Below, piece by piece: positions 46,837 through 56,314 of a stretch of DNA of 64,000 nt. Made by a program: the position numbers and the translations under genes. Within the stretch, counting starts at the first letter, position 1, and every line of letters begins with the position of its first letter. Origin of the DNA: Halovenus salina (GTDB taxonomy: Archaea; Halobacteriota; Halobacteria; Halobacteriales; Haloarculaceae); assembly GCF_026410925.1 (NCBI RefSeq), contig NZ_CP112975.1, forward strand, positions 1 to 64,000, in the 5' to 3' direction. Below the pieces are notes generated by a model. It did no database searches. It was not told the origin of the DNA and was given only the letters and a program-made list of their open reading frames with translations.

Positions 46837-46865
46837 CTGGTTGAAGTCTTGAGGTATACCGACGT

Positions 46866-47171
46866 TCACCTTTCTGGTGGAATAAGATCTTCAGCATCGA
46901 GTTCTCCGGCTAAATATGCCATCCCTTTGTCTGTGATGCAATAATATCCGCGTCGATCATCGACACGTTTGAGCAGGCCCATTTCGGCTAACTTCCCCAT
47001 CCGGCGCGAAATTGTATCGCGTGACTTCTCGAGTACACTGAGATTTTGGGTGAGGTTAATCCAGACTGGGGTTGGGGCAAGCCAGACGTTGAGTCCTGTG
47101 GATTCTAGTTCCTCGAAGAACTCGAGGATCGCATCATCAGTTTCGTTCATCCACGGGACCCGCGGTCGCAT
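46866..47171 (-). CDS. PhiH1-repressor-like winged-helix protein
   Basis: 101 residues from ATG 47171 (MRPRVPWMNETDDAILEFFE). MNETDDAILEFFEELE is the usual opening of PhiH1-repressor-like haloarchaeal regulators; SRDTISRRMGKLAEMGLLKR, then VDDRRGYYCITDKGMAYLAG completes the winged helix. It is divergent from the AddAB-like operon with 222 bp to that operon's first likely start, so it may control it. It lies inside the segment bracketed by the 261-bp repeats. Confidence 0.8.
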   Translation of the reverse strand: MRPRVPWMNETDDAILEFFEELESTGLNVWLAPTPVWINLTQNLSVLEKSRDTISRRMGKLAEMGLLKRVDDRRGYYCITDKGMAYLAGELDAEDLIPPER

Positions 47172-47392
47172 ACCAGCGAATTCTGGTCATTGGTTGTTAG
47201 ATGCATCGGTTACTGAGACTTTCAAGCTATTTAATTCAGAAAATCGTTATATGACTCAGATTTAAGTACTTGCGCTATATACTGTATGAATATGAGCGCG
47301 GAATCTGGCGGGTTGTGTATCAATTTTCCCACATCGAGGAACGGCTGGGTTTTGAGAGCGTTCTCTGGTGGAGGCGAAATGAGGTGGTTGTA

Positions 47393-48331
47393 ATGGGTGG
47401 AGGTGGCCCGGGGTCATCTGGATGGGTGCAGACTTCTCTGGAGGTGTTTGGGGAGGAGGCATCCTCGCCGGGGATTCGCGGGGACGGTGAGCAGGTGGAG
47501 ACCCAGCAGCAACCGTTATTGTCGAAAGCAACCTTTGACAGGAAGGTTGTTGTCCATGTTGGTGATCTCACACCGTTAGTGTCATACGGTGACCATTCAC
47601 CGTTCCCGACTGAGCTCGTTCTTGCGCCTGTTGCCTTGCATCGCCGGACAATCAAGCGCCGGTTGGCGGCGGCGGATACTCCTCGAGATACGCTTTCTCT
47701 CGTTAGTCCAGATGCTGTTGCTGCGCAGGTGGTCGAGACGGCGACACAGACGCCTCCAGGACTGGTTGATCGTGTGGATCGCATCGCTCTCTTGGAGATG
47801 CTGCTGCGAGAGACGCCTGAAGCGACCGACCGGTTACAGATGGTACTTGGACCACACCCAGCAGAGTCAGTCAAACTCGTGGACCAGGCTCGAAACGAGT
47901 TGGAGACAATAACAGGGTACCATCCTGATCGCCTCACTGCTCTTCGTGAGTATTGCAATGGGAGGGACAGGCCAGCAGCGACGGATATGCAGGATTTTGT
48001 GGCAGGCACAGTCGCAATCGAACGTGCGTTGCGTGTGCGGACAGACCGTGTCACATCAACAGGAGCGCTGCTCCGTTGGGCATGTCGAAGATTGGTTTCG
48101 CAGGATGGGGAACCGTGGGATGCGGAGTATGCGTCGATTGAGCGGGTCTGGGTCTGCGGCATAAGTACGTTGTCGGCGTCGCTAGTGGACTTTCTGGTGA
48201 GTCTGCTCGTGACGACTGATGTTGAGGTACATTTGTTTCTGCGGCGGGCGTCGGCCCCGGTGGTGCAAGAACGACTTTTGGATTTGTTCGCAATCGAGAC
48301 GCCGGGATTGGAGGTGTTTGATATTCGATGA
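47393..48331 (+). CDS. AddB-like N-terminal protein (first gene of the helicase-nuclease operon)
   Basis: 312 residues from ATG 47393, which has GAGGTGG six bases in front. A 35-codon open frame (ATG 47286) ends with TAA overlapping this start (TAATG), suggesting a coupled leader. The protein lacks Walker motifs; helical segments such as LVDRVDRIALLEMLLRETPE and SVKLVDQARNELETITGYHP resemble the inactivated helicase N-domain of AddB-type subunits. Its stop overlaps the next start (ATGA). Function as a half of a split AddB is inferred from order and layout only. An upstream TTG start at 47270 would add 41 residues not like the family. Confidence 0.55.
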   Translation: MGGGGPGSSGWVQTSLEVFGEEASSPGIRGDGEQVETQQQPLLSKATFDRKVVVHVGDLTPLVSYGDHSPFPTELVLAPVALHRRTIKRRLAAADTPRDTLSLVSPDAVAAQVVETATQTPPGLVDRVDRIALLEMLLRETPEATDRLQMVLGPHPAESVKLVDQARNELETITGYHPDRLTALREYCNGRDRPAATDMQDFVAGTVAIERALRVRTDRVTSTGALLRWACRRLVSQDGEPWDAEYASIERVWVCGISTLSASLVDFLVSLLVTTDVEVHLFLRRASAPVVQERLLDLFAIETPGLEVFDIR

Positions 48332-49581
48332 CTGAGAGCGTTCTGTCCCGTTCGATTGCTGGTTTCTGTCCTGAATCGGAGGTTCCGATAGTCGAAGTTC
48401 CAGCGTCGACGCCGGCGATGGAAGCACGGATTGCACTGTCGATGGTCGCGGAATTACGAGAGCGTGGAGTTCCGATTCGTGATATTCTGGTTGTTAGTCG
48501 TGATTTAGACGGCTATGAGGATTTGCTTGTCCGGGCAGCGATTCGACACGATATTGCACCGACGATCTGGACGCAGTTACGCCTCGTCGAAACACTGCCG
48601 TATCGGATGTGTAAGACGCTCTGCGATATCTTCGCAGCGGACCAGGTTACGTTCGAGACGGTAGTGATGCCTCTTGCATTTGGATGGGTTCCACCTGAAC
48701 CGTTAGATGAGTGGCCATTGGATATGAGTCCTGTTCGGGAGATGTCTCATCAGGCGCCGACTGATGCGGTGTCGATCGAGGGTTGGCAGACGCGCGTTTC
48801 AGAGCAGTCGTGGGGGAACGATCAGTTACTGTCGTACTTGGAGTGGGTGATGGCGTGTCCTGAGAGGCCGTCACCGGAACAGTCGACTGACATCCTTGGT
48901 GGGGTACTGCAGCGGTATCGTGAGTATGTACTCCCGATTCGCAAGGAGCGTGACGGGCCGGCGTTACTGGAGACGGAGCGAGCGGTGCGAGCTGTCACGC
49001 GGATGGATGATCTTATCGAGCGGGTTGCACGGACGTACGGCCAGCGACTGGAGTTGGATTGGAGCGAGCAGTCGTGGGATCGGATCGCTGGACTCTGTGA
49101 GTCGTATGCAACGCAGCGACCTGGCCGTCGGGAACACGCCAACGCACGGGCTCTGGACATCATTGAAGCGAACGATGCTTGGGGACGAGAGGTCCCGTAC
49201 GTCATCGCCGTGGGATTGTCGGCTGGTGTCTGGCCGCAACAGCAGGAGTCACTCGTCCCAGTCTCTCTTCAGGACTCTGTGCGCAGGGGAGAAGAGGGGT
49301 TAGATCAGGTTGCACCCCGGCTCGGATGGAGCGGGATCAAGGATTACGATCAGTTCGCGGATACGGTGGCGGCTGCGACGAAGGGTGTTGTGTTGACTCG
49401 ACACACAACGGGAAGCGACGGCGGTGATCGGAGACGGTCGCCGCTATTGGAGTCGGTTCCGGTTGAACGAGTGAGCCGCTCTTCGGCGGTTGGTCTTCTC
49501 GAGGTCGAGCGGCGGATCCCTGAGGAACTGGAATCATTCTTACCGAACGCGGACTCTTCGGAGGGGGAGGTTGAAGGGTGA
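48328..49581 (+). CDS. AddB-like second protein of the operon
   Basis: 417 residues. EVPASTPAMEARIALSMVAE, then RGVPIRDILVVSRDLDGYED is the typical start of domain 2 in AddB/UvrD-like proteins. The later VPYVIAVGLSAGVWPQQQES, then LLESVP with the Arg/Asp-rich GGDRRRSPL, matches the 'GL..G.wP' region. The C-terminal PD-(D/E)XK and iron-sulfur cluster of bacterial AddB are absent. It overlaps the gene before (ATGA) and is followed after 6 bp by the AddA-like gene. It probably forms a complex with both. Confidence 0.6.
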   Translation: MTESVLSRSIAGFCPESEVPIVEVPASTPAMEARIALSMVAELRERGVPIRDILVVSRDLDGYEDLLVRAAIRHDIAPTIWTQLRLVETLPYRMCKTLCDIFAADQVTFETVVMPLAFGWVPPEPLDEWPLDMSPVREMSHQAPTDAVSIEGWQTRVSEQSWGNDQLLSYLEWVMACPERPSPEQSTDILGGVLQRYREYVLPIRKERDGPALLETERAVRAVTRMDDLIERVARTYGQRLELDWSEQSWDRIAGLCESYATQRPGRREHANARALDIIEANDAWGREVPYVIAVGLSAGVWPQQQESLVPVSLQDSVRRGEEGLDQVAPRLGWSGIKDYDQFADTVAAATKGVVLTRHTTGSDGGDRRRSPLLESVPVERVSRSSAVGLLEVERRIPEELESFLPNADSSEGEVEG

Positions 49582-49587
49582 TGAGTC

Positions 49588-52500
49588 ATGAGTAATCAGG
49601 AGTCCTCGTCGACAGACGACGACCACTCGGATTCGACTGCGGAGACATCGGACCCGCCTCGACTGAAGGGAGCACAACGGCTGATTGCGGAGGCGTACTT
49701 CGATACCAATTCTGGGTTATTCGTGTTGAACTGCGTTCCCGGTGCGGGAAAGTCGTTCGTCAGAAGTGATCTCGCAGCCAAGGAGTTGCTCAAGCGGTGG
49801 GTTGCAGGCGATCCGACACCGGAACGACGGCTGTGTGTGGTGACATTTTCTCGGGACGAGGCGTCGACGATCCGCTCGGATATCACGAGTCGTCTGGAGG
49901 CGCTTGTTACACACGATATGACGCCAGCTGGGGCTGAAACGACCGACGAGGAACTGACTGCGCTCCTCCATCGCGTTCGACAGGCACCGTATATCGGCAC
50001 GATCGACAGCGTAATTCGGACGCTTCTGAGTGAGATTCTCAGTGACGTAGGATTCAGGGAAATGCCGACGACCGGCAACGATGCGCATCTGGAGCAGCTT
50101 CATAGAGCCTGTTTCGATGCAGTCGGGTCAGATCCGGCGTATTCGTCGGCAGTGGACCGATTGACCGAGGCCTACCCGACAAGAGAGTACGACGCCGGTG
50201 TGGCGGAGTTGCTGCGGTCAGCATTGCGGTATTGCCGGTCGCATCGACTGTCTCACGATGAGTTCCGGGAACGGTTATTGGATACGATCGATGCAGTGTA
50301 CGCTGAGGGTGAGACGACATCGATTGAGGACATTGGGGCTTCGCTTGCGCGGTGTGTGTCAGCGTCTGCAGCGGAGGAGGCGATTGAGTCGCTGTCGGAG
50401 GAGGACTGTCGTTCGCTTGTGGCAGCAGATCAGGAACTTCGGGAATCGTGGGTGGCACGAATCGAGGACTTCTGTACGGTTTTGTCGGGGTATCGTGAGA
50501 CGTACGACTCCCTGAGTCGGGAGCGTGGTGTCCTTTCACATCTCGATTGTGCGTATCTGGTGGCCGAATTCTTCGATCCAGATGTCGTTGCAGGGAAAAC
50601 CCCTCAATACAGCACGGCATCTCGGGGACAGAAGCAGGATAGTGCTGGCAGCCAGAGCCGAACTGATACGTTTACGCGTGAGGACGAACAGACGGAGCAA
50701 CGAGAGAGCCGTAACTCAGGAGATATGACGGAAGACAGCGCGGTGGTGCCCCGTCAGGATACGGGCGACAATCCTGACATGGCGCGTCGTCGGAAGCGAG
50801 TGTTGGCCCGTCACCGTGATCGAATCGACTGTTGGCTGGTTGATGAGGCCCAGGATCTCTCGGCTCTCCAGCACGATGCGTTAGCCCCGTTGGTCAGGTC
50901 GGATGCACGAGTTTTCGCTGCGGGAGATATCCGTCAGAGTATCTATGGCTGGCGGGATGCACATCCTGAGCTGTTCGCCGCTGCCATCGAAGAGGGGAAA
51001 TATTTTGAAAATGACTGGCAGACACATGTAGTGGAGACGGCAACCCGGACGTACCGGTGCCGACCGGCGATTGCCCGAGCAATCAATGCAATCGCGGAGC
51101 CAGTCCTGACTGATCCGGAGCAGGGGAACCTCGGCGAGCTTGAAATGGAGTATCCACGGCTGGAGGCAGTGCGTGAATCAACCGATGAGCCAGGTATCCA
51201 CATTGCAGCGTTCAATCGACAGGGAATTCCGGGAAGTGACCAGTACGTACGTCCCTCAGGTCGGAAAGGTGAAGCTGGGCTGCTGGCGACGTATCTGGCT
51301 GGTGGCTTGGCGGATGGAACACTTACCCCTACCAGTCAGACGGAGGATTCCTCTGATGACTCTCATAGATCAGAGAGGAATTGTAATCCGCCGATTACAG
51401 TTCTCTTTCGGCGGTGCCGACACATGGAGACGTATGCAGAAGCGTTCCGAGCTGAAGGACTGTCGGTTCTCAATGCCAGCACTCCTTTATTCGAGTCGCC
51501 GGCTGTGTGTGCGGTGGTCGATGTGATGGAGTGGCTGATCGATCCACTGGAACCAGCGCGTACCGAGAGACTCATGTCTGCCACTAGTCTCGATGTTGGA
51601 GAACTAGAGACCGCGTGTGCCTCACACCAGTGGGAATTGGATGCAGTGCTTGCAGAGAGGAGTGAAGAGTTGTCAGAACGGGAGGAGGAGGTCCTTCGGG
51701 CTCTTACAGAGCTTCGAACACAGGTCAACATCCAGTATCCACAGACAGCACGAAATCTGGCCGCGGACGTGATCGAGACGCTGGCATTGCGCAGTGATAG
51801 ATATGACCTCGTCAGCGAGGAATCGCCGGCATCACGTGTTGCAAACCTGGATGCGTTCGAAGAGTGGCTCGTTTCGCTGGATAGTGGTGATGGGATGTCT
51901 ACGTCACGTGCTGTCGAGTTAGTTGAGCCGGTTCGAAACGAGCCGCGGAAGGGCCCGCCCCAGCCTGTCACTGAGGATGGTGAGGCGGATGTCGTCTTCA
52001 AAACAATCCATCAGATGAAAGGCGATGAGGCTGACGTAATTGCATTGGCTGATGTGGGGTTCAGGTTGTGGGCACCAGGTACGTCCAACCAACGATTCAT
52101 CAACTCCGGCGACGTGGTAGGACTTGCACCGCCAGAGCTCGACCACGATTTGTCTCTTACTTCTCGCCCACTCTCGGTGTTCTCGAATGGTCTGTATACT
52201 CCAGGTGGAGATTCCGGTGCAGATTCAGACACTGGGCATCACACTGGTGGACGGTCGGGCCTGGTACGTGACGTTGGCTTGCGGTGGGCGACCGAGCAGT
52301 GGTATTCTCCAGAGACAGCAGAGAGTCCCGATCAGCTGCTTGGTCACGACCAGCTTCAGCGCGTCGCACGTTCACACCGTGCTGAAGCATGGCGATTGCT
52401 GTACGTGGCGTTGACACGTGCTCGAGACCATCTGGTCATTCCATTGCCACGGACGAGCCCTGCGGGTATTTCAGAGCGCGACCGATGGGTGGATGCGATC

Positions 52501-53481
52501 CGAAACGGACTCGGATTTAGCGGTTCACCCCGTGCAGGGCAATACCTCGTTGACACACGTGGTGAGGAAACACCGTTGACGGTTTCGGTAAACGATGTGT
52601 CGCTGCAGGCTGGGGGCCGTCAGAACGGTGTAGGGAAGTCACCCGTTGAATTGAGAGCAGCTGGTGGTGACGACCGTTTCGCGGGAAGTAGTCGAGTCAC
52701 ACAGGAAACACTGCCAGCTTTCATTCCACGGCTCATTCGTCCGAGTACGCTCGCGCCGCTGGCTACCTCTCCCGAAGAATGGATGCTTGCGCATCTTCAG
52801 AATACGGAATTGCACACAGAGATGGACACAGACAGAGTGGGTTTCGAAGCGCCGTTCGAAGTAGGAGATCTTGAGCCGGAAGTACTCGGGACTATCGCTC
52901 ACAGTTTCATGCGACTGATGATCCATCGAGTGAGGTCTCGACAAACAGATGGAGAGGGAGCTGTAGAAGAGATTCTAGCGCTTCGCCCGCTTGCATCGGC
53001 GGCCGTTGAGAGACACTGTGGCCACCTCACGGAATCGACTCGCGGAGAGATTGTGGCGTTCCTCACTTCGCATGTCGGTTCCCAATTACGGGATACAGAG
53101 TGCTGGCGGCGTATCAAGGAATCTGAGGCGGTCTATCTGGAGAAATCATTAACAGGCTTAATCCGCATTGACGGCGTTGAGTTCGAGTTTGACGGTTCAG
53201 GCGACCTTGTCCTCAAACAGAAGGACGGGACTTGGGAGATCGTCGATCTGAAGCTGCAACTTCAGGATCCACATTCGGAGACGAAGGAACGGTACAGAAT
53301 TCAGGTGGGAGCGTATACATCGCTGCTTGCGTCCCAAGTGGATGGAGATATCTCAGGTCGGGTGAAGATGGTTGGGGTGGAGTGTGAGTCACTGCTGGTT
53401 GACGGTGATGAATTCAAAATCGAACAAGAGTTAGCGGCACTGTATGAAAGACTAAAATCCGGTCAGCAATTCTCGGATTGA
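49588..53481 (+). CDS. AddA-like UvrD-family helicase with C-terminal PD-(D/E)XK nuclease
   Basis: 1297 residues. NCVPGAGKSFVRSDLAAKEL (Walker A, about 48-58); CWLVDEAQDLSALQHDA (Walker B, about 412-428); FAAGDIRQSIYGWRDAHPEL (motif III); VVFKTIHQMKGDEADVIALA (motif V); AWRLLYVALTRARDHLVIPL (motif VI). The C-terminal 150 residues hold the nuclease: FDGSGDLVLKQKD, then TWEIVDLKLQLQD (D...DxK) and RYRIQVGAYTSLLA. This is the layout of AddA/RecB-type subunits, which resect DNA ends. Archaea normally use HerA-NurA/Mre11-Rad50, so the gene is likely a transferred repair or anti-invader module. A linker of Ser/Thr/Glu (about 335-390) is haloadaptive. Confidence 0.85.
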   Translation: MSNQESSSTDDDHSDSTAETSDPPRLKGAQRLIAEAYFDTNSGLFVLNCVPGAGKSFVRSDLAAKELLKRWVAGDPTPERRLCVVTFSRDEASTIRSDITSRLEALVTHDMTPAGAETTDEELTALLHRVRQAPYIGTIDSVIRTLLSEILSDVGFREMPTTGNDAHLEQLHRACFDAVGSDPAYSSAVDRLTEAYPTREYDAGVAELLRSALRYCRSHRLSHDEFRERLLDTIDAVYAEGETTSIEDIGASLARCVSASAAEEAIESLSEEDCRSLVAADQELRESWVARIEDFCTVLSGYRETYDSLSRERGVLSHLDCAYLVAEFFDPDVVAGKTPQYSTASRGQKQDSAGSQSRTDTFTREDEQTEQRESRNSGDMTEDSAVVPRQDTGDNPDMARRRKRVLARHRDRIDCWLVDEAQDLSALQHDALAPLVRSDARVFAAGDIRQSIYGWRDAHPELFAAAIEEGKYFENDWQTHVVETATRTYRCRPAIARAINAIAEPVLTDPEQGNLGELEMEYPRLEAVRESTDEPGIHIAAFNRQGIPGSDQYVRPSGRKGEAGLLATYLAGGLADGTLTPTSQTEDSSDDSHRSERNCNPPITVLFRRCRHMETYAEAFRAEGLSVLNASTPLFESPAVCAVVDVMEWLIDPLEPARTERLMSATSLDVGELETACASHQWELDAVLAERSEELSEREEEVLRALTELRTQVNIQYPQTARNLAADVIETLALRSDRYDLVSEESPASRVANLDAFEEWLVSLDSGDGMSTSRAVELVEPVRNEPRKGPPQPVTEDGEADVVFKTIHQMKGDEADVIALADVGFRLWAPGTSNQRFINSGDVVGLAPPELDHDLSLTSRPLSVFSNGLYTPGGDSGADSDTGHHTGGRSGLVRDVGLRWATEQWYSPETAESPDQLLGHDQLQRVARSHRAEAWRLLYVALTRARDHLVIPLPRTSPAGISERDRWVDAIRNGLGFSGSPRAGQYLVDTRGEETPLTVSVNDVSLQAGGRQNGVGKSPVELRAAGGDDRFAGSSRVTQETLPAFIPRLIRPSTLAPLATSPEEWMLAHLQNTELHTEMDTDRVGFEAPFEVGDLEPEVLGTIAHSFMRLMIHRVRSRQTDGEGAVEEILALRPLASAAVERHCGHLTESTRGEIVAFLTSHVGSQLRDTECWRRIKESEAVYLEKSLTGLIRIDGVEFEFDGSGDLVLKQKDGTWEIVDLKLQLQDPHSETKERYRIQVGAYTSLLASQVDGDISGRVKMVGVECESLLVDGDEFKIEQELAALYERLKSGQQFSD

Positions 53482-53537
53482 GTCTGAATGCTTCATTTGA
53501 GAGTGCCACAGCAACATTCATACAACATCCGTCCATC

Positions 53538-53698
53538 CGCCTTTAGCTAAGAGCCCAATCACAAGACAGCGGCGTAATAAACTTAGATGCAGATTTGCGT
53601 GAGTCGGGAGCTATTTTGCTGTCTGAACGGCTATTGCACCGGCCCAGCGATCTGCCAGAGCAGCCTTTACACGGCTCGTCCGGCTTAGCAGTAGCCCG
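53538..53698. repeat. Decayed copy of the 61688-61852 MITE
   Basis: About 75-80% similar to 61688-61852 along its length (TTTAGCTAA, AAGACAGCGGCGTAATA, CTGCCAGAGCAGCCTT, ACACGGC, GTCC). The terminal repeats are degraded. It lies between the AddA-like gene and the right copy of the direct repeat. Confidence 0.7.
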
Positions 53699-53755
53699 CC
53701 GCCCACCAATTTACTATATCTTGACATGTTTTCCCGCGACTTGGCACGCAGCCCA

Positions 53756-54016
53756 CTGAAGAACAAGCACGACCTGCTACTGACGCGGTTGGCAATTCGT
53801 GAGCAGGTGGTCAGCGATCACGAGACACTGGAAGGGTTGGTAGAGACAGTGGTGAGTCGATACAATTCGACGATGAATCGGATAGAGTTGTTCGCTCTGC
53901 TCTCCCAGACGTTGACGACGTCGGTCGTCTTGGATACAGTGGAGGATGAGTGGCTTCTCGCGGCGTTGTCGGTGTAAGTCGGTAATTCACGACGGCGTCC
54001 CTTTGGAATCCCACTT
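53756..54016. repeat. Right copy of the 261-bp direct repeat (fragment of the HNH gene)
   Basis: Encodes KNKHDLLLTRLAIREQVVSD and following, the C-terminal part of the HNH gene at 45949, up to a stop at 53975-53977, then 39 bp of its downstream sequence. No start belongs to this fragment; the apparent ATG at 53726 is accidental. It meets the primase fragment at about 54016. Confidence 0.9.
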
Positions 54017-54592
54017 GCCTCTATCGAGGAGGAGCACCTGCGAGAGCGCAATGTATTCTCCTCTGAGCCTGCTCCAGTGACAGTACCCCGTGCAGATGCA
54101 GTCGATGCCGAGACAGATGTCCCACTGACCATCGCAGACGAGAAACCGGACAGCGACGAATCTGAGGCCACTGAGCGACCTGTCTCAGAGTCGGTCACCA
54201 ACGAGTACGCATACGAGTTCCAAGACATCCGCAAAGCCATCCACAACGGTTTCGAGATTCGAGACTGGCTCACCGATACCGTTGGCTTCGACAGTGCGGA
54301 TGTCTTTTACAGTGGCCAGGGAGTCCACATCTATGCGAAGTCGGATGACCCTTACCTCACGCTGACTCATCAGTCCCGGAAATACATTGGTCGATACATC
54401 AACGAGCGACTCGGCTTTCCGATTGACGATGAAGTCACCTGGGACCGGTCACGAGTTATCCGGCTTCCATACAGTTTGCACACAGAGGTCAACAGAATTG
54501 TCACGCCTATCACGAGTCGTGACTTTGACTTCATCAAAGAGGCAGCACTTCCGCAATCAGTGCGCACCAACGACGGTGATATCCAATGGTAA
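54017..54592 (+). pseudogene. 5'-truncated archaeo-eukaryotic primase, small-subunit (PriS)-like
   Basis: The frame is open from the repeat junction; the first in-frame start is GTG 54077 (171 residues). The readable sequence starts LASIEEEHLRERNVFSSEPA. Primase motif II (VFYSGQGVHIYAKSD, SxH type) and motif III region (TWDRSRVIRLPYSLHTEVNR) are present, as in PriS-like AEP proteins. Motif I (the DxD pair) should lie immediately before LASIEEE and is missing; the 261-bp repeat begins exactly there. So it is very likely cut by recombination. It overlaps the next gene by 7 bp (translational coupling), as PriS and PriL often do. Confidence 0.6.
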
Positions 54593-56139
54593 CGAAAGAC
54601 CCTACGAAAAGCGTGGTCCGTGCATGGCAGGTTGCAATCAATCCGCGCAACCATTCGAAACTGAATCGGCGGCTCCTGCTTGAGCGGGGCGCACAGTACT
54701 ATAGCACGAACGGGGAGGCAAACGAGAAAGCGATGATCAACGACGTGGCGGAGTTCACTGCCTGTGCCTTCCAAGAGCCAGAACTGGATGAAATGCTTGC
54801 GGGTGAGTCCGACCCTGAAGATGCAACGGACATTGACCTCACAAATCCAGACCCCGGTCGGCTCATGCTGCTCATGACATTCGGTTCAGTGCTGGTCCAG
54901 CGACACCCGAAGATACAGAAGGACAGCCGCGACTGCATCATCCACGAGCGGCTGCACGAATACTATCTCAATAATGTGTACCGGGCGGCCCGTACCTCAG
55001 AGCATGGTGACGAGATATACACAGCTCTGGGGACAGTCGTCTACGAGCGAGATAAGGAAGATGAGTACGGCCCACCAGCTGGTGAGCCAGTCGAAGGAAT
55101 TGACACACTCGAACCACTGGGAGATGCAAAATTCTTCAAGGTGCCATTGGCTCACGCGAACCGGCATTGCGAAGCCCGGAAAGACAACAAGCCAGGTGGC
55201 GACATCCAATCCATCATCAGAGGGAAGTACGTCTACGTTCCCCTCTCGGATCACGTCAAAAAGTACCGGGACGCATTCTTCGGGCGGAGTGGTGTGGCGC
55301 GGTGTCTAGAAGAAATCGTCTACGACAATATTCCGGAAGACAAACTGGACACCTACCGTGATGCGCTCACGGGAATCAACAACAAAATCACGGAGTGGAT
55401 TGAGTACGGCGAAGCAGACAAAGTATTCAAAGCCCACCGGTACCCGCCGAAGTTGAAAGCGATCCTGCTAGCGATAGACCACGTAGACTCAGAAGTGGCT
55501 GCATTTGGTGAGCCGCTGACCAGCAAACAGATTGCACGAGCGACGAGTATCTTCCACGGGGCGACTGACATTGACTGGGTGAAGAAGACACTCGAAGGGT
55601 TGACCTCTCCCCAAGGAGTTGGGATGGTACTCGTTGATCTGGCGAACGATAGCGACGTAGACAATGTGGAGGTGGACACTCACGTTGACCCGAACGAATA
55701 TCTGATTGAGTACCACAAGTCGAACGCGAAGGTTGTCGAGGTGACTGAGCTTGAAGACCTACTGGAACTCCCGTGTATGCAAAACATTCACGAGATGGCT
55801 ATGTCGGACTCAGCACCACGGCGGTGGTACCTGTTCAGTATGGTCCGTATCATCCTGGAATTGGAGACAGACTTCAGCGTTGAAGACATCAAAGAGTGGT
55901 TCTCGCAGTACCCCTGGTATCGAGAGAAAATAACAGACTATCAAGTCCGGTACGAGAAGAAGCAAGATATTGAAGGTGAGTCACCCCTGCCGGTTGGCTG
56001 TAACAACGACAATCGCAACTTCGAAGATGTGTGTATCGGACGAGAAAATTGTGACTACTCGATCTACCAAAGTCTGAATTTCAGCGACGATGTGTACAAC
56101 CGACTGAGCGAGGACGACGACGGGTACGGTCGGCGGTAG
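54586..56139 (+). CDS. Divergent primase large-subunit (PriL)-like protein with iron-sulfur domain
   Basis: 517 residues from ATG 54586. The N-terminal 300 residues are helical with weak similarity to PriL (HSKLNRRLLLERGAQYYSTN; HERLHEYYLNNVYRAARTSE; FFKVPLAHANRHCEARKDNK). The C-terminal domain is recognisable: LLELPCMQNIHEMAMSDSAP, RRWYLFSMVRIILELETDFS, then DYQVRYEKKQ and LPVGCNNDNRNFEDVCIGRE, NCDY. The cysteines at 397, 472, 483 and 489 fit the four-cysteine [4Fe-4S] site of PriL. Together with the PriS-like gene it would form a plasmid primase, placed directly upstream of the iteron array. Confidence 0.7.
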   Translation: MVTKDPTKSVVRAWQVAINPRNHSKLNRRLLLERGAQYYSTNGEANEKAMINDVAEFTACAFQEPELDEMLAGESDPEDATDIDLTNPDPGRLMLLMTFGSVLVQRHPKIQKDSRDCIIHERLHEYYLNNVYRAARTSEHGDEIYTALGTVVYERDKEDEYGPPAGEPVEGIDTLEPLGDAKFFKVPLAHANRHCEARKDNKPGGDIQSIIRGKYVYVPLSDHVKKYRDAFFGRSGVARCLEEIVYDNIPEDKLDTYRDALTGINNKITEWIEYGEADKVFKAHRYPPKLKAILLAIDHVDSEVAAFGEPLTSKQIARATSIFHGATDIDWVKKTLEGLTSPQGVGMVLVDLANDSDVDNVEVDTHVDPNEYLIEYHKSNAKVVEVTELEDLLELPCMQNIHEMAMSDSAPRRWYLFSMVRIILELETDFSVEDIKEWFSQYPWYREKITDYQVRYEKKQDIEGESPLPVGCNNDNRNFEDVCIGRENCDYSIYQSLNFSDDVYNRLSEDDDGYGRR

Positions 56140-56314
56140 TTTTTCGGGTTGGTGTGGAGGTTCCAAGCGGAGTTTTGGAGCGGGTTCTGAGGAGGTGCTC
56201 ATAGAGGCAGCCAACTCACTCAACAACCAGCAATAATTGCTTGTATAGGCGGAGAATAGCCCCAATAATGGCATATTATCATAGGTAATTGCTATAATCG
56301 CAATACACAGTACA
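56140..56314. other. Short intergenic region before the iterons
   Basis: AT-rich (TAATAATGGCATATTATCATAG) with no gene; leads straight into the array. Confidence 0.4.

Noticed and set aside
51363-52001. 212-codon minus-strand frame in the AddA-like gene
   Set aside because: Ser/Arg-rich shadow of an intact helicase-nuclease.
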